NCBI RefSeq assembly: GCF_047948215.1
Contig: NC_134464.1
Location: 5,466,001 to 5,530,000, forward strand
Length of the DNA stretch: 64,000 nucleotides
Direction: 5' to 3'
DNA from: Lycorma delicatula
Lineage: Eukaryota; Arthropoda; Insecta; Hemiptera; Fulgoridae
Part shown: piece by piece, positions 1 to 11,422 of the stretch
Numbering within the stretch: the first letter of the stretch is position 1
Layout of the letters: the number at the start of each line of letters is the position of its first letter
Program-made: the position numbers and the translations under genes
The notes under the pieces: generated by a model
What the model was told of the DNA's origin: nothing
Database searches by the model: none
What the model saw: only the letters and a program-made list of their open reading frames with translations

Positions 1-177
1 TTTCTTAACGCTTTAAATGGTATACCGGGTATAGCTCACGTAGAGTAACGCGGATGGATTACCGAAGCTCGAGTTATACATTTAATTCTATTACAACCGG
101 CACGCGGGCTATTCTCGTGTATATACGATACATGCAATTAACCTTAATTAATTTTGAACGGTTTTGAGTATCTCTTA

Positions 178-302
178 CCACACATCTCAGGAATGGTCGA
201 CCTCAAACTATCCACGACTACACTTCATTTACACACACATAATACACATTCATCCTCTAAAGTAATACCTTGCGGTGGTTCCGGAGGCTTAACAGAATAA
301 CA
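178..302 (+). repeat. tRNA-derived SINE, 3' portion only
   Basis: This stretch matches the tail half of the SINE family seen better at 53429-53730: 'cacatctcaggaatggtc', a 'gactacacttcatttaca' block, a CA-rich stretch, a 'cattcatcctct' block and a final 'ggaggctaaacag'-like end. The tRNA-like head with the polymerase III boxes is missing or too diverged to see. No target-site duplication is visible. Confidence 0.75.
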
Positions 303-699
303 TGAGAGTAACCCTTACCGCCGTCTGTTAGATATTTTGGAAACTACGTAATTTTATTCAACATGTGTTTCTTGCCGGCGAAAAGCTTGGTGATGGCACT
401 TCGTTCATGTTAGTGCGTTACCTTGTCATGTGTTTCTATTGATATTTCACCAAGATATCTACATAATATGTTACGTTTATATTAGTGAAATGAATACTGT
501 ATTCTTTTTAGTAAGTTAGTTTGCTTACGGCGTAAAATATACGCCTTAAAGTTTTGTTTACTTTCTAGGATATTTTCTAATGTGAGTTGATGTTTTGATT
601 TTTCCAGATGCGTTTATTGTTTTATATTCTGACATTTATTACTTGTACTAAGTAAACATAAATATGAGTGAATGTTATTGCGTAGACGATCCTAAAACT

Positions 700-1540
700 G
701 TTAAATGATCATTCAGATTCTGATATTGATGATAATATTAGTTAAAATGAAATTCACCTTAAAATTCTAAGTGAGGTAATTTTTGATTCTGGATAAGAAT
801 TGAGAAATTGATTGAGGATAATGATGCAGATTTCGAAATAGGGTCAGATTTTTTCTGACAGTGATGGTAATGTTGATAATAGGTCTAACACTGCCAATAA
901 AGTTTTCCTGATCAGGGTCCATCTACATCTACTTCTCAGCCTGAGGCCAATAAAAATACTAAAAGAAAGAGAAGTAGTGGGCCTGCAAACCAATCGGATG
1001 AGATGCTGGGATGTTGTTTTTTGACAATCAGCGCCTTCTGCCTGATTTAAATGAATTTAGTGGCTTAACAATTGCTATAGATGAGACAGCACCATTTGAT
1101 GTCTTGTTTTTTTCTGAGTCAATTGTAAAACTCATAAAATCTGAAACTAATAAATATGCTAAATGTATAACTGATAAACTAAAAAGAAATAATAAATTTA
1201 AACCAAATAGTGTTTGGAGTAAATGGGGGACAGTTTTTATTTTTGGATAATTTTGTCATCAAATTCAAGTTATAATGTTTTTGCTAAGTACAGTAAAATT
1301 ATGTTTTTTAGATTATTGAACTATTGATTGTGATGGTTCAAAGTTATGTGCTTTGAACCAAATTAATAAATCTTATATGGATTTATTAATTTATGATGAA
1401 GATAGTAATAATCTGTTCAAAATACTTCAAAAATGTTTAGGATTTGGGTACCAGGTCTTTAACATTGATCGATATTAAAGAAAAGAGAACTTATGACTAA
1501 TAAAACTATTGCACAGAAAAGTATTGGGTAATGTATTTTT
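700..1540 (+). pseudogene. piggyBac-type transposase relic (N-terminal half)
   Basis: The longest open piece (1011-1250) encodes a segment like the start of the piggyBac DDE domain: a 'FSG' block, then 'APFDVLFF' and 'IKSETNKYA', the conserved 'eTNryA' signature. An acidic, Ser/Asp-rich leader in other frames just upstream (about 840-1000) fits the usual piggyBac N-terminus. Weak similarity may continue to about 1540 ('GFGYQVFNID' near 1440-1470), but stops and frameshifts break the frame. The catalytic aspartates and terminal repeats cannot be placed. Seen: conserved N-terminal motif and decay. Known: piggyBac elements move by DDE chemistry at TTAA. Inferred: a dead, truncated copy. Confidence 0.6.
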
Positions 1541-1559
1541 AGAAACATAAAAAAAAATT

Positions 1560-4160
1560 TCCATAAACGATATGTTGTATCATTGAATTAAACCCATAAT
1601 CCCAATACCTTCTCAGCTGTAGAAAAAATACTGTATCTAACTCTATAATGGCCATTAATGCACCAATGCAAAGTGTATGACACTCATCAAGGCTCGTGTC
1701 TCAAAAAGATTTTTAATAAATTAAAAATTCTACCAATATTAGTCTGCTCTTGGCATTTAACAATGAAATTTCTCCATCATTATTGATATAGTAAGTTTCC
1801 CACTCTGTGATGTGTAGGAAATAAACAATTTGAGGCCTGAATATAAGTTGTATTTTAATGCTGAAGGCTTTTAAATGATGTCTTCCGATAACCATTTTGG
1901 TATTGTATTCTAATTAACTACAAATCAATTCATAGATGTTGTAAGCTTGTAAAGTACGTAGACTACCCAAACAAAAGATGCATAACTGCTGAGTCCCTGA
2001 AATTAGCAAAGTTGTGCTAGATAAATGGAAACTTTTGAAAAGTCATTTTAGTTAATTCTGGTTTGATATAAATTGGAAAGCAAGAAAATATTCAAAAGTT
2101 ATTACAGAATGTTACTTAAAATTTAAAATTAATTTGCAATTCTGATTTTTAAAAAGACCATCATCAGTAGACAATGAGGAAATTGTATTTATATAAGAAA
2201 ATAAATGAGAAATGAAAAATACAAAAAATACTTAAGAAACGTTATAAATAAAACTAGTAGTTTTTAACTGTATTTTAAAATGAGATAAAAAATTCAATCA
2301 ATTTTTCTCATTTTAGGCCGTCGCAATCAAAAGTGTAAATTTAGCTAAAAAAAATCCATTAAAACTTCAAACTCAGATTGCCTACCATAACCTAATACAC
2401 CCCTTTTTTATAAGGTTAATAGGTAATCTATTTTAAGAAAAATAGAGAGTGTTGCTAGAATATGTTTCCCAATTACAAAAATCTGATTTCTATTTCTAAT
2501 ATGCCTTTTTAAAAATGGTTACTTACTACAAATTTCAAGACCAATATCCAGGCAATGTTGGGCTACAACTAATTTCCATGATTTTTTTATATTTATATCC
2601 ACTTGATTTATTTCATGTAACCCCAATTTTTATTGGCGTTACATGAAAAAGCAAGGTAAGCAAGTTAATTTTTTGTCAGTTTTCTTTTCTAGTAAAACCA
2701 ATGAATTTGTTGCTTCTGTAGTAATAATTTTTTTTGTGATTAGCTTCTTGACCATATTGCTCACAGTTTGTTCTGTAAAACATTTTCATTTGACTTGATA
2801 GTTTTAGTTGTTAACTCTGATACAAGTCATTAAATTGTTTTTATACATTATCAGCACCTTAAGAACTAAAAATATATGAAGTAAATATAAAATGCCAGTA
2901 CTTAAAGGCTTATATAATAAAATTTAATCAGACAAGTTAAAATCTTTTTTTGGGAAATAAAATAAGACCACCCTTGACCTATTATCGTGAAGCAAGTTAT
3001 TAAGCTTCAAACACATCGGCAAATATATAATATGACTAGTATAAATACTAACAGCAAACAACTCAACAGCTTTCTGTTGCCTTTGGAAATTTCATTTCAT
3101 TATTCAAGTTTATATTCAAAAACAAGAAAAACCAAACAAAAATAGCCTCAGATTATTTTTTACCCCTTAACCACAAATGCATAAAACGTGCAAAAAAAAT
3201 TGTAAAAATATGCCTTGTTTCAGATTTCAGTTCTTGCCCATTCACAAGATTTTTCAATGTATGGTTTTCTGGGGCAAGGCTTAATAATGATTTAAATCAA
3301 GAAAAAAAAATAGAATGAAGTCTCTTTGTTTAAATGAATTGATACTTGTTAACAAAAATGTGATGAAATATTTCAAACTGTGCTGTTTATACTCAGTAAC
3401 TCTTGCAAGAAAATAGTAAGCCAGCTTATTTTTTTGAGTAGCAGTGCAGTATAAACTACAGCTTGTAATTAATGCTGTGATGTGTCATTTATAACTTTTT
3501 ATCTCCAAAACAGTTAAAAGTAGCAGTTATTTTAAAAATTCCAAAAACAAATCACCTATCCAATTGATTAAAGATGTTGGTAGAAATGCTTATGTGTAAT
3601 CTGATGTAATAAGATCTATATTATTCTTCTGGATGCTGTTAATGTATTAATGATAAATTTTGTAATTTAAAAAAAAATATTTTTCTACTTGTTTAAATAC
3701 AAAAAAAAAATGTATGTTGTGCTAATAACAAGTTGAAATTTGATTAGGTAATTGAGGTTAATTAAATAAAGGAGGTCACCCAGTCTATTATTTTGAAGAT
3801 ACTGTTTAAAAAGAAAAGAATGAAAACAACTTTCAAAAGGGTGTGGTTTATAAATCTATCATTTTTTTAACTCAGTTTTATCCTCCATTTATTTTTATCC
3901 CTTTTGTACATTATTTTATATTTCATCACACTTTTCATTATGTTTTACTTATTTTGTTATTTATTATTCGTATGTATCTTATATACTTCTGTTCATATAA
4001 TATGCATTATATGAATGGAATGAAATTGAACCATTTTTGAAACGGCTTGTTTCAGGGAATGAAAATTTATCACATAACAACAATATTGTATAAACCCATA
4101 GTGATTGAAACATGATGTCGATTGATCACAAGAAAAGTGATGCTGTGCACGTGCGCATGT
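1560..4160. other. AT-rich, CpG-poor, no gene seen
   Basis: No coding frame, RNA gene or strong repeat is recognisable in this 2.6-kb stretch. Short frames here have no family-like motifs. Its very low CpG content matches the rest of the left flank. Confidence 0.5.
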
Positions 4161-4164
4161 GTGA

Positions 4165-4390
4165 TATGGAATTTTAAAGGAATTTTTAATTATGAGCTGT
4201 TGCCACTCGACTAAACAATGATTCTAACCTCTATAACAGCTTTAAAAATGATGCCAAACAATTGAGTTAAAGTGATCAGTAGGAAGGTGTCATCTTCCAT
4301 CATGACATTGCCAGACCCCACACATTTTTGGCGACCCATCGAAAATTGAAAAAGCTTGGCCAGGAAGTTTTTGTGTATCAATCAATCTTG
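4165..4390 (+). pseudogene. mariner-type transposase fragment
   Basis: Translated with frame changes, this reads like the middle of a mariner transposase: a 'WNFKGIFNYELLP' block, then a 'GVIFHHDIARPHTFLATHRK' block containing the catalytic second-Asp motif (family consensus H-D/Q-N-A-R-P-H), followed by 'LKKLGQEVFV'. The residue after Asp is Ile instead of Asn. The N-terminal helix-turn-helix, the 'SPDLAPSD' block and both inverted repeats are absent, so this is an old fragment. Confidence 0.7.
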
Positions 4391-5065
4391 AAATGTATTT
4401 ATATCTCATTAAAAGCTGCAGTTTATTTGATTAAATATGTTTTTATTCTTAAGATAAATCAGTATAATTTCTGCCTTTTCTCATTTGTTTTGTTGCTGTT
4501 ATGTCCTTAGTCTCAAGTGTATTGTAATGCAATTAGCTCCTTTTTTTATTTTATTAAATGCTGAGTCATTCTAAACCGACAGCTTCAATGATTTCATTTT
4601 ACGATCAATTTATTTTTAAATATGTAAATATTATTATAGAGTATTTATTACTTTGCTCAATGTTTGTTATTTGTGAAAAGTCAAGAGAAACTGCAATTCA
4701 AAATTTACATACAAAAATTTAAGAACAAATGAAATATTTTCTTCCCATTTTTATTTATAAACATTGTTAAACAAATAAAAACTAATGCGTATTCAGTTGA
4801 GTGATAAATTAGTTAGGTTTTAATATATTTATACATTTTAAGTTTCATTAACTCCTGTTATAGTCGTTAGCTGTCAAGCGATTAAACTGCATCCAGTAAC
4901 GCATTACTTCATCGTATAATTTTATTTATCCAATATACCAGGATCCAATAGTATTGCTAATATAATTTAACAAAAGGTTGTTTTAAATTTATACTGAATA
5001 GTATGAAACTGCCTGAGAAGATGATTATTAGTTAAAATATGACGGAATTGTTTATTGATATTTTT

Positions 5066-5071
5066 TATATA

Positions 5072-5141
<70 letters not shown>

Positions 5142-5154
5142 AAGTATATATAAA

Positions 5155-5193
<39 letters not shown>
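5066..5193. repeat. (TA)n microsatellite
   Basis: Nearly pure alternating TA, broken once by 'tta' and once by two 'aaagtatat' units around 5140-5160. The frame running through it (poly Ile-Tyr) is a repeat artefact. Confidence 0.95.
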
Positions 5194-5194
<1 letters not shown>

Positions 5195-5319
5195 TTTCTT
5201 GGCGGTTGCAGTACTATGAATGAACAAGGAGAAAATATCGTAAATGTGACAAAAGTTGCTCTCTTTTTTTGTTGCTTCAGGCCAACAAAAAAAAAGGATG
5301 TGTGTGTCTTTATTACTGT

Positions 5320-6560
5320 CTGAACCAGTAACGGGAGTTAATGAAAATCTTTAGTATGTTTTTGAACTGTTCAATAAGATTCAAAATTTATCTTATACAA
5401 GTTTTCCCCAAATAAGTTTCAAATTCAAAAGTAAATATTATATTTGTTTAAAATGTTGAATTTCTCAAGATTTAGTGTTTTTCATTCAAATTTGATACAT
5501 GTACATTTGCCTAGAAACCTTGGTAATGCTTTCACCGGTTTTTTAAACAAGTAATTCAGCTAGTAAGCTTAAAGATCTTTTGTGTGATATACGGTATGGA
5601 TTATTTGTGGTTGACAGATGCTAAGCCCAAGAAATATTCAAAGCAAGAACCTTCTGGATGAAAGACAAAAATGTTACCGCTTTACTTCTGAGATCAACAT
5701 AGGTTCAACAGTGTAAATTTTGCTCGGCTGGTAAGCTAATTATGTCAGTAATTTTATGCTTCTGAAACAAGAAGGAAGTGGACCGCTGAAAACTCTTAAG
5801 CCAAATATATCTCTCTTGTGCATTCTAGACTTTGTATATCGGTTACATATATTCCTAATTAAAATTAATTAAAGGGATATATTTCACTCTTAATCGGTTT
5901 TAATTATACATTGTAGAAATCTCAATTTGTTGTAGCAAATTAATCGGCTACATTACACTTTAATTTATCCATTTATAACAGAGGAATTCATTTGACACCG
6001 TATCCTCCCTCCAATTGTAGTAAAAAATATCTTTATACCACCTCACTAAGTGTTAGTAGTAGTACATCATATGTCCCATCTAAATACAGCTCTCTATTGA
6101 AGTGAAAGCTACAACTTCCTGCATGACTTTTTAAATGAATTTTCTATTCTAACCTTAACAAGGTTGCAGGCAAGTTCATTGACATTTGTTTGCTTAATAT
6201 AATTTATATTTTTCTCTGTTTATGCTGTAGTTTTATTTTTATTTTTATTTTAAGTATTTTCTATATACGATTTAGGAATTTTTTTAACGTAAGCAAGTCA
6301 TCATTCATCGAAAGAAATATCATATGTTTAGAAATATAATGAGTTGTTAGTCGCAATGGATGCATGGAACAAGGTCAGCTGACTAGTTATGTAGGTCATA
6401 TTCATATAACCTACAGAATGAAAGAGACAGATATTACCGGTTTATAATTTTAGTAATTACTTTTGTTTTATATAACGTAAAATTATTTCCCCTTGTATGC
6501 AAATTTTAATGATATTACTTACCTCTATTAGCGATGATAAAGGATGTTCAACTCTTTTTC
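5320..6560. other. AT-rich, CpG-poor, no firm gene
   Basis: I see no supported gene. A short frame after a splice-like 'gacag' (5620-5717) gives 32 codons of no recognisable family and is not called. Confidence 0.4.
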
Positions 6561-6572
6561 TTTTATTACAGA

Positions 6573-6632
6573 TAAACAAGTTGGAAACTGGGAATTCCAG
6601 ATTGAAATATGTATTTTAAATCTCATTAGAGG
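6573..6632 (+). other. candidate internal exon (unassigned)
   Basis: A 60-base block sits between a strong acceptor (a pyrimidine run ending 'ttattacag' at 6572) and a good donor ('agag' then 'gtaatt' at 6633). One frame is open across it and encodes about 19 residues ('KQVGNWEF...'). It lies inside the CpG-poor left flank, where a transcribed gene body would be expected. No family is recognised and no partner exon was found, so it may be chance. Confidence 0.22.
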
Positions 6633-6999
6633 TAATTAATGACTGTTCTGTTGTTCTATTGAACTTTAAACTAGTCATGAAAGTGTATTTACCATGTCAT
6701 CCCTTCCATATAATTTTGATATATATATATATTAAAATAAAATTATTGACTGTTATACAAGTATGTGGGCAGACAGAAGTGTAATTATGGTGGCTTCTTC
6801 GTGTAAATTCTAACCTGGTATTACTGGCTTTGATTTGATGTTGATCTTATTTTTAATCTATATTTAATTTAATTTTCCATACCCTATTATCTCCATTACA
6901 ATCATTTAAATAAATATTTGATTCGGGTCGTAATACAAGATCACATAAGAAGTCCACAGATTATATCAGGGTCTATGGGTTATGGGCCACAGGTGTGTG

Positions 7000-7021
7000 T
7001 ATATATATATATATATATATG
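7000..7021. repeat. (TG/TA)n microsatellite
   Basis: Short TG run passing into a TA run, immediately before the possible pogo-like terminus at 7026. Confidence 0.85.
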
Positions 7022-7229
7022 TATACAGTAACTTCGCTTACGATTTTCACGGGTTCGATTTATTTTCGTTTCGAAAATTACGATTTTCAAGTGTCCGACG
7101 CAAATTAGCGTCTTAAGTGGAAAATTGTCGTAGCTGAGAAGCAGCTAAGATAACGTTTCTTTCAGAGAAGCGTTATTGAGGACGGTAGAGTGTAAAAGTT
7201 TTAACATACAAGAATTATGTGAGAAAATA

Positions 7230-7952
7230 CGAGGGTTATTTTTTTCAAGGTCCGATCGGTCACGAAATTAAAACCAGAGTGAAAATAAAAGGTTTTTTAT
7301 TTGTAACAAGCACTTACATAATTACGCTACTTCTCTACATAGTCGCCACTCCGATTTAGACGTTTGTCGTACGTAGTACCCAATTTCCAATACCCTTGTC
7401 ATAGAACGGAGCCGCCTGTGTTTTCAGCCGTGTTTCTACGCCGGTCTGCAGATCGATGTCTGCGCCAAAATGTTGTCCTCCTAGCCAGCCTTTCATCCTC
7501 CGCTTATACTTTTTCGAGAGGAATGTTGTCAACAGGCATTGTCTTTCTCCATGACGATGCTCAGCCGCACATTACAGCTGTAACAAAGAAGCTCCTGCAG
7601 CGTTTTCGTCGGGAAGTCTTTGATCACCCGCTATACATCCTGGACTCGGCTCCATACGATTTTCACCTTTTTGATCACATGAAACGCTGGCTAGGAGGAC
7701 AACATTGTGGCACAGACATCGAGCTGCAGAGCAGCGTAGAAACACGGCTGAAAACACAGGCGGCTCCGCTCTATGATGAGCGTATTGGAAAGTTGGTACC
7801 ACCCTATGACAAATGTCTAAATCGGAGTGGCGACTATGTAGAGAAAAAGCGTAACTATGTAAATAATTGTTACAAATAAAAAAAAACTTTTATTTTCACT
7901 GAAGTTTTAATTTCATGACCGATCGGACCTTGAAAAAAAAAATAAACCCTCG
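7230..7952 (+). mobile_element. fold-back mariner-derived element
   Basis: The element starts 'cgagggttat' and ends with its complement 'ataaaccctcg'; TA flanks both ends (7228-7229 and 7953-7954), the normal mariner target duplication. The terminal repeats are far longer than usual. About 270 bases at each end (7230-7497 and 7678-7952) are inverted copies of each other, covering the terminus, the 3' untranslated part and the last codons of the transposase. The ~180-base spacer holds more of the transposase 3' end. The unit therefore appears to be an inverted duplication of a mariner 3' end that kept mobilisable termini. Confidence 0.85.
7523..7879 (+). pseudogene. mariner transposase C-terminal part
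   Basis: The frame from Met at 7523 reads through the mariner catalytic C-terminus: 'GIVFLHDDAQPHITAVTKK' (second catalytic Asp; consensus HDNARPH), 'HPLYILDSAPYDFHLF' (third catalytic Asp region; consensus HPPYSPDLAPSDYHLF) and the 'YDKCLNRSGDYVEKK' tail that ends most mariner transposases. Only about 119 of the usual ~345 residues are present; the DNA-binding half and first Asp are gone. The frame is open upstream to 7364, but that part is the antisense of the inverted duplicate and is not real coding sequence. Confidence 0.85.
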
Positions 7953-8380
7953 TATTAATGATAGTAATTGTAAATACACGTAAGGATAAGCAAGTATGCG
8001 TACAGTGCGTACAATGAAAATAAAAGCTTGTGGTGGAGAAGATCGAGACTGCATTACTACCGAACCTGAAATCATTTACTAATAGGACAACAATAATAAT
8101 AATAGTCGTAATTTTATTTATGCAAATTTAATTTATTACAGTTTTCATGTTTTATTAGTTGTAACTCATTATTAGATAATTTGATAAATAAAAATTTCAT
8201 AAACAAGAATTTTAATGCGGTTGTATTTTTAATCGAAAAAATTTAAACTACTCCTTGAATGTATATTGAATCGGTAACTACACTAAATTGGATATACAGT
8301 TATTATTCTTCAATGTTTAAAATTTTCAAATTATTATTATTATTATAATTAGCAACAATTACTTGGAATTTGCATTATAT

Positions 8381-9440
8381 GACCAGTTCAAGAGTAAGTT
8401 CATCATGTTCTCTGTCTTCATCGGAACAGTCACTTTATCCGTCCTTTCGTCGATTAGCGATTCCATCTTATAATCAGTTTCATCTTTTTTGACGTGTTGG
8501 CATTGTGGTCTCCAATCATCCTTATTCATTTTTTCTTCAGCTAATTTTGTACGGTCGGTACTTTTCGGAATGGTGAGTTGGAAGTCGCAGAACTTGAGGC
8601 CCGTATTTTTTTAATAGTTCATTGAAATACTTTATTTTTTAATTTCTATGTTTTAACTCGCTTTATTAAACGGAATATTGTTCTTTTCTAACCGGTTAAT
8701 CGTGTCACTTTTCTTGTTATTTGAATTCAGAGGCTTCTCTAAAAGTGAATTGTGGTGTGGCGCATTATCGATAACAACCTCTGACTGGTGGGGAAGACCA
8801 GGAATTAATTTTTCAGATGTCCACTTCTTGACATTGTCGTAATAATCGTCAATTTTTGAACCGGTTTTCCAACTTAACATCGCGTTCGGAATGAACCCCA
8901 TTTCTCCTCCAGCGTAGATTGTGGTTAACCGACCGTGTTTATTAATCGGCACACTTTACTTTTGCACCACTGTCATCCAATCGCGACTTTTTCGTCGAAT
9001 TGGACTTTAAAATATACAATTCGTCTAAATAAACAATCAAAGAGTTTTTTCTGCAGTAGTTAATTTTTGTTAAATATTTTATCCTCTTCCACCGGATATC
9101 TTCATTCTTAGCCAAAAGTTTCTATTATTATCAGTTTTACACCGCTTTTCAAAATAGCTGCTAGTTAATGAACTTGTAAATAGAATACTCTTTTGAAATT
9201 CTTCAGTGTAATTTAATGTAGGCAGTTCATTTTGTTTTGCCTTACAACGCCTTGATCAAATTGTCCAATCCACTAACCGCTTTTGAACGTTGTTTGTACT
9301 TTTTTTAGTGTACTGAATGAGCACAACTGCGATTTAGATTTAAGAAGATGTTGCTTTTCTGTCAGAGTTTTTGAAGTTGTGATCTTGAGATCCCACAATC
9401 TGTTAAAAACGTATTAATTGTTTGTCATCTTCTAATTTTC
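8381..9440 (-). pseudogene. IS630/Tc1-like DDE transposase pseudogene
   Basis: The intact core (8952-8653) contains 'TTIYAGGEMGFIPNAML', 'KKWTSEKLIPGLP' and 'VVIDNAPHHNS', matching a family common in arthropod genomes with 'iYAG..nGFip.a', 'W..ekLiPnLP' and 'v.DNApYH' blocks; the Asp of DNAPHH would be catalytic. Upstream on the same strand, in shifted frames, 'LIVYLDELYI' (about 9040-9000) fits the first-Asp block. Downstream, 'TKLAEEKMNKDDW' and an acidic tail (8560-8381) fit the C-terminus. At least three frameshifts and several stops show it is dead. Confidence 0.72.
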
Positions 9441-9694
9441 CTAATTTTATAGCTTCTTCCTTCAAAAATCGTAAATATTATTAACTATTTCACGAGGCTA
9501 CGGAGCTTTTTATTCTCTTCACAAAAAACAATAAATATCTTAATTTTTTCAAGACTTCCTCCCGCCGTACATAACTCAAATGAAATATTTTGATAACCTT
9601 TATTCGTATGGAGTGAACATTCGTTTTACGACTCGGTTGACGGAGGAAATATAATCGTATTTCACACAACTAAAAGCTATTCGAATCAGAAGTG

Positions 9695-9835
9695 TTAAAA
9701 TCTTTAGCGATTTGAGTTTTTGCTTCATCATACGTTTTAAAATTTTTAATTTATCATCTACAGGTAACGCTTTTTCTTTTAATGCCGCTCAAGTTGTTCT
9801 TCACAGTCGATACCGATTTCACGACGTTTACCAAA
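9695..9835 (-). pseudogene. CENP-B/pogo-type helix-turn-helix fragment
   Basis: On the minus strand two adjoining frames read 'DDKLKILK' and then 'TYDEAKTQIAKDFNTSDSN', the shape of the N-terminal pogo/CENP-B helix-turn-helix ('KL.IL..yd.g.sq..iA..f..s.S'). A one-base shift between them and stops on both sides mark it as a relic. It could have supplied the N-terminus of the pogo-like element whose ends may lie at 7026 and 10217. Confidence 0.5.
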
Positions 9836-9939
9836 GAAAAACAAACGATTCAAACCGTTCTTACCCGACAAAACAACAAGAGGATCAAGTCGGCCCGAAT
9901 TCACACTCTGCACTGAACTGAATTCAACGATTCATATCC

Positions 9940-10480
9940 GCTGTTATGATGAACAGTTATTATCTGACTGTTTGTTTAGGGGAAAATTTACGGCAAACTT
10001 TCGGTGATTCACGTTTAATCTTATTTTCATTAATAAATTTTTAGACAGCCTTACGTAACTGTTAAATTTCAATTCGTCAGATATAAAACAGAGAGCGTGT
10101 TAGGCGAGATCGAGTGCATATCACACATATATACATGTGTTTTGCCTTATCGGTGTACCGACTTAATAAAAATAGTGTTTTAAGCAGAAAAGAGCTTATT
10201 AAGCGGAGTTTACTATATACGCAATCGAAAACTTTATTGTCTGATCCCGTTTAGAAGCCGAATAAAAAATTATAGAATTTTTTTAATCGTTTCATAACAT
10301 GAAACGACACAACATAACGTGTTATGTTATTTTAGAGGATATTCTAATAAAAGATTGCACGATAAAGCGACATCCAATTTTTTATTGTAGCGGGACTTAT
10401 AAGCAACCTAAAAGTTTCAAACTCTGTCAATTAAATTCATATCCTTAATAGCCTAAAAAGGTCTAAAATTTACAAAAAAT
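9940..10480. other. intergenic, no gene seen
   Basis: No supported coding or RNA feature. It includes the possible right end of the pogo-like element near 10217. Confidence 0.5.
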
Positions 10481-10489
10481 TAACGATCA

Positions 10490-10690
10490 ACCGCTTTGCT
10501 CATAATCCTTTACCGATCCCATCACTCTAAATGTTTCGATTACCGCTTTTACATTATGTCGTTTAGGGACCGGTGTACCTGGAAATCTAACAAAAAACTT
10601 GTTTTTCACTGTCTGTGTGTACTCACTCTTCTCACGGAATACGTATTCAACGAGAAATACATGATGTTCTAATGTTAATGCCGTTCTGAG
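10490..10690 (-). pseudogene. DUF4817-type helix-turn-helix (transposase N-terminus)
   Basis: The minus-strand frame reads 'EHHVFLVEYVFREKSEYTQ' and then 'FPGTPVPKRHNVKAVIETFR' and 'MGSV'. This is the DUF4817 pattern: 'e..flVe.yfr...y..v...F...fp...vP....i...i..Fr.tGSV'. The domain sits at the N-terminus of a mariner-like insect transposase family; a catalytic-half relic of that kind is at 62150-62950. Here only the DNA-binding part remains, and the preceding open frame (to 10774) adds no recognisable residues. Confidence 0.65.
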
Positions 10691-10939
10691 CGTGCACGAA
10701 AAGACATTCTGCGCATTAAATTGTTCAAAGGCGACTAACACAAAAAAATGAAAAACAAAAATACACCTTCTCAAAAATACACCTTCTACCGATACACCTT
10801 CTCATCTTAAGATTCCGGCTGGATGGCTCGCAGAAACAAAATGCATACAACGCAGCATATCAACCTTTTCAGAAAACATTACTCGCAGCACGAGTTACTG
10901 TCAGAAATATGATATACAGCCAAAATATAAATAATAATA

Positions 10940-10945
10940 GAAGCA

Positions 10946-10982
<37 letters not shown>

Positions 10983-10992
10983 CATATATGTA
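10940..10992. repeat. (CA)n(TA)n microsatellite
   Basis: CA units pass directly into TA units, ending in 'catatatgtatg'. Confidence 0.9.
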
Positions 10993-11163
10993 TGTTCAAA
11001 AACAGTTGAACGTCACAGGCCTTCGTGGTTGCCCGGACGCCTGGGTTGTGACGTCATAGGCAGGTGTAATATCACAGGCAATGTGCCTCGAGACGGTCTA
11101 TCTGCCTAGATCTAAATCATATATCTTATCTAGTTCGGATGTTAGCACAGTTGAAGGTCGTTC

Positions 11164-11422
11164 GGTAATTGTGAGCCTGAACGTCCTCAACCTTAATCTT
11201 TTTTCAAATTGGAGTATCTTGAAAAATATTTCAAAAGTCGGAAGAGTGAAATTACGTTAGTATTCTTCCTCAGAATCTGTAATGGCCGTAGCGTTGTTAT
11301 CGCCTGTTTTGAGCAACTCTTTCCGATTTTTGAAACTTGTATTTTTATTAATTATATATATTTTTCAACATAATTCAATTTGAAAAAGATTAACGTTGAG
11401 GACGTTCAGGCTCACAATTACC
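11164..11422. mobile_element. MITE with ~48-bp inverted ends and 8-bp target duplication
   Basis: The 259-base unit begins 'ggtaattgtgagcctgaacg' and ends with its complement; pairing continues for about 48 bases with one or two mismatches. The 8-base GGTCGTTC flanks it on both sides (11156-11163 and 11423-11430). The interior is AT-rich and non-coding. An 8-base duplication fits hAT- or Merlin-like transposases; the termini do not decide between them. Confidence 0.85.

Larger units (their letters stand above)
7026..10217. mobile_element. possible pogo/Tigger-like element, ends only partly alike
   Basis: After a TA at 7024-7025 the sequence begins 'cagtaacttcgcttac'. The complement of the strand ending near 10217 reads 'tagtaaactccgcttaa' after 'gtata'. 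The two ends share an imperfect core of about 15 bases of the type seen in pogo/Tigger termini. A pogo-type helix-turn-helix (9695-9835, minus) lies inside, as do a fold-back mariner and an IS630-like pseudogene that would be nested insertions. The call rests on short, diverged ends. Confidence 0.3.

Noticed and set aside
5039..5323. 94-codon frame with poly Ile-Tyr
   Set aside because: It is the translation of a TA microsatellite; the ends show no conserved residues.
7572..7802. 76-codon minus-strand frame
   Set aside because: Antisense shadow of the mariner transposase C-terminus, readable only because of the inverted arms.
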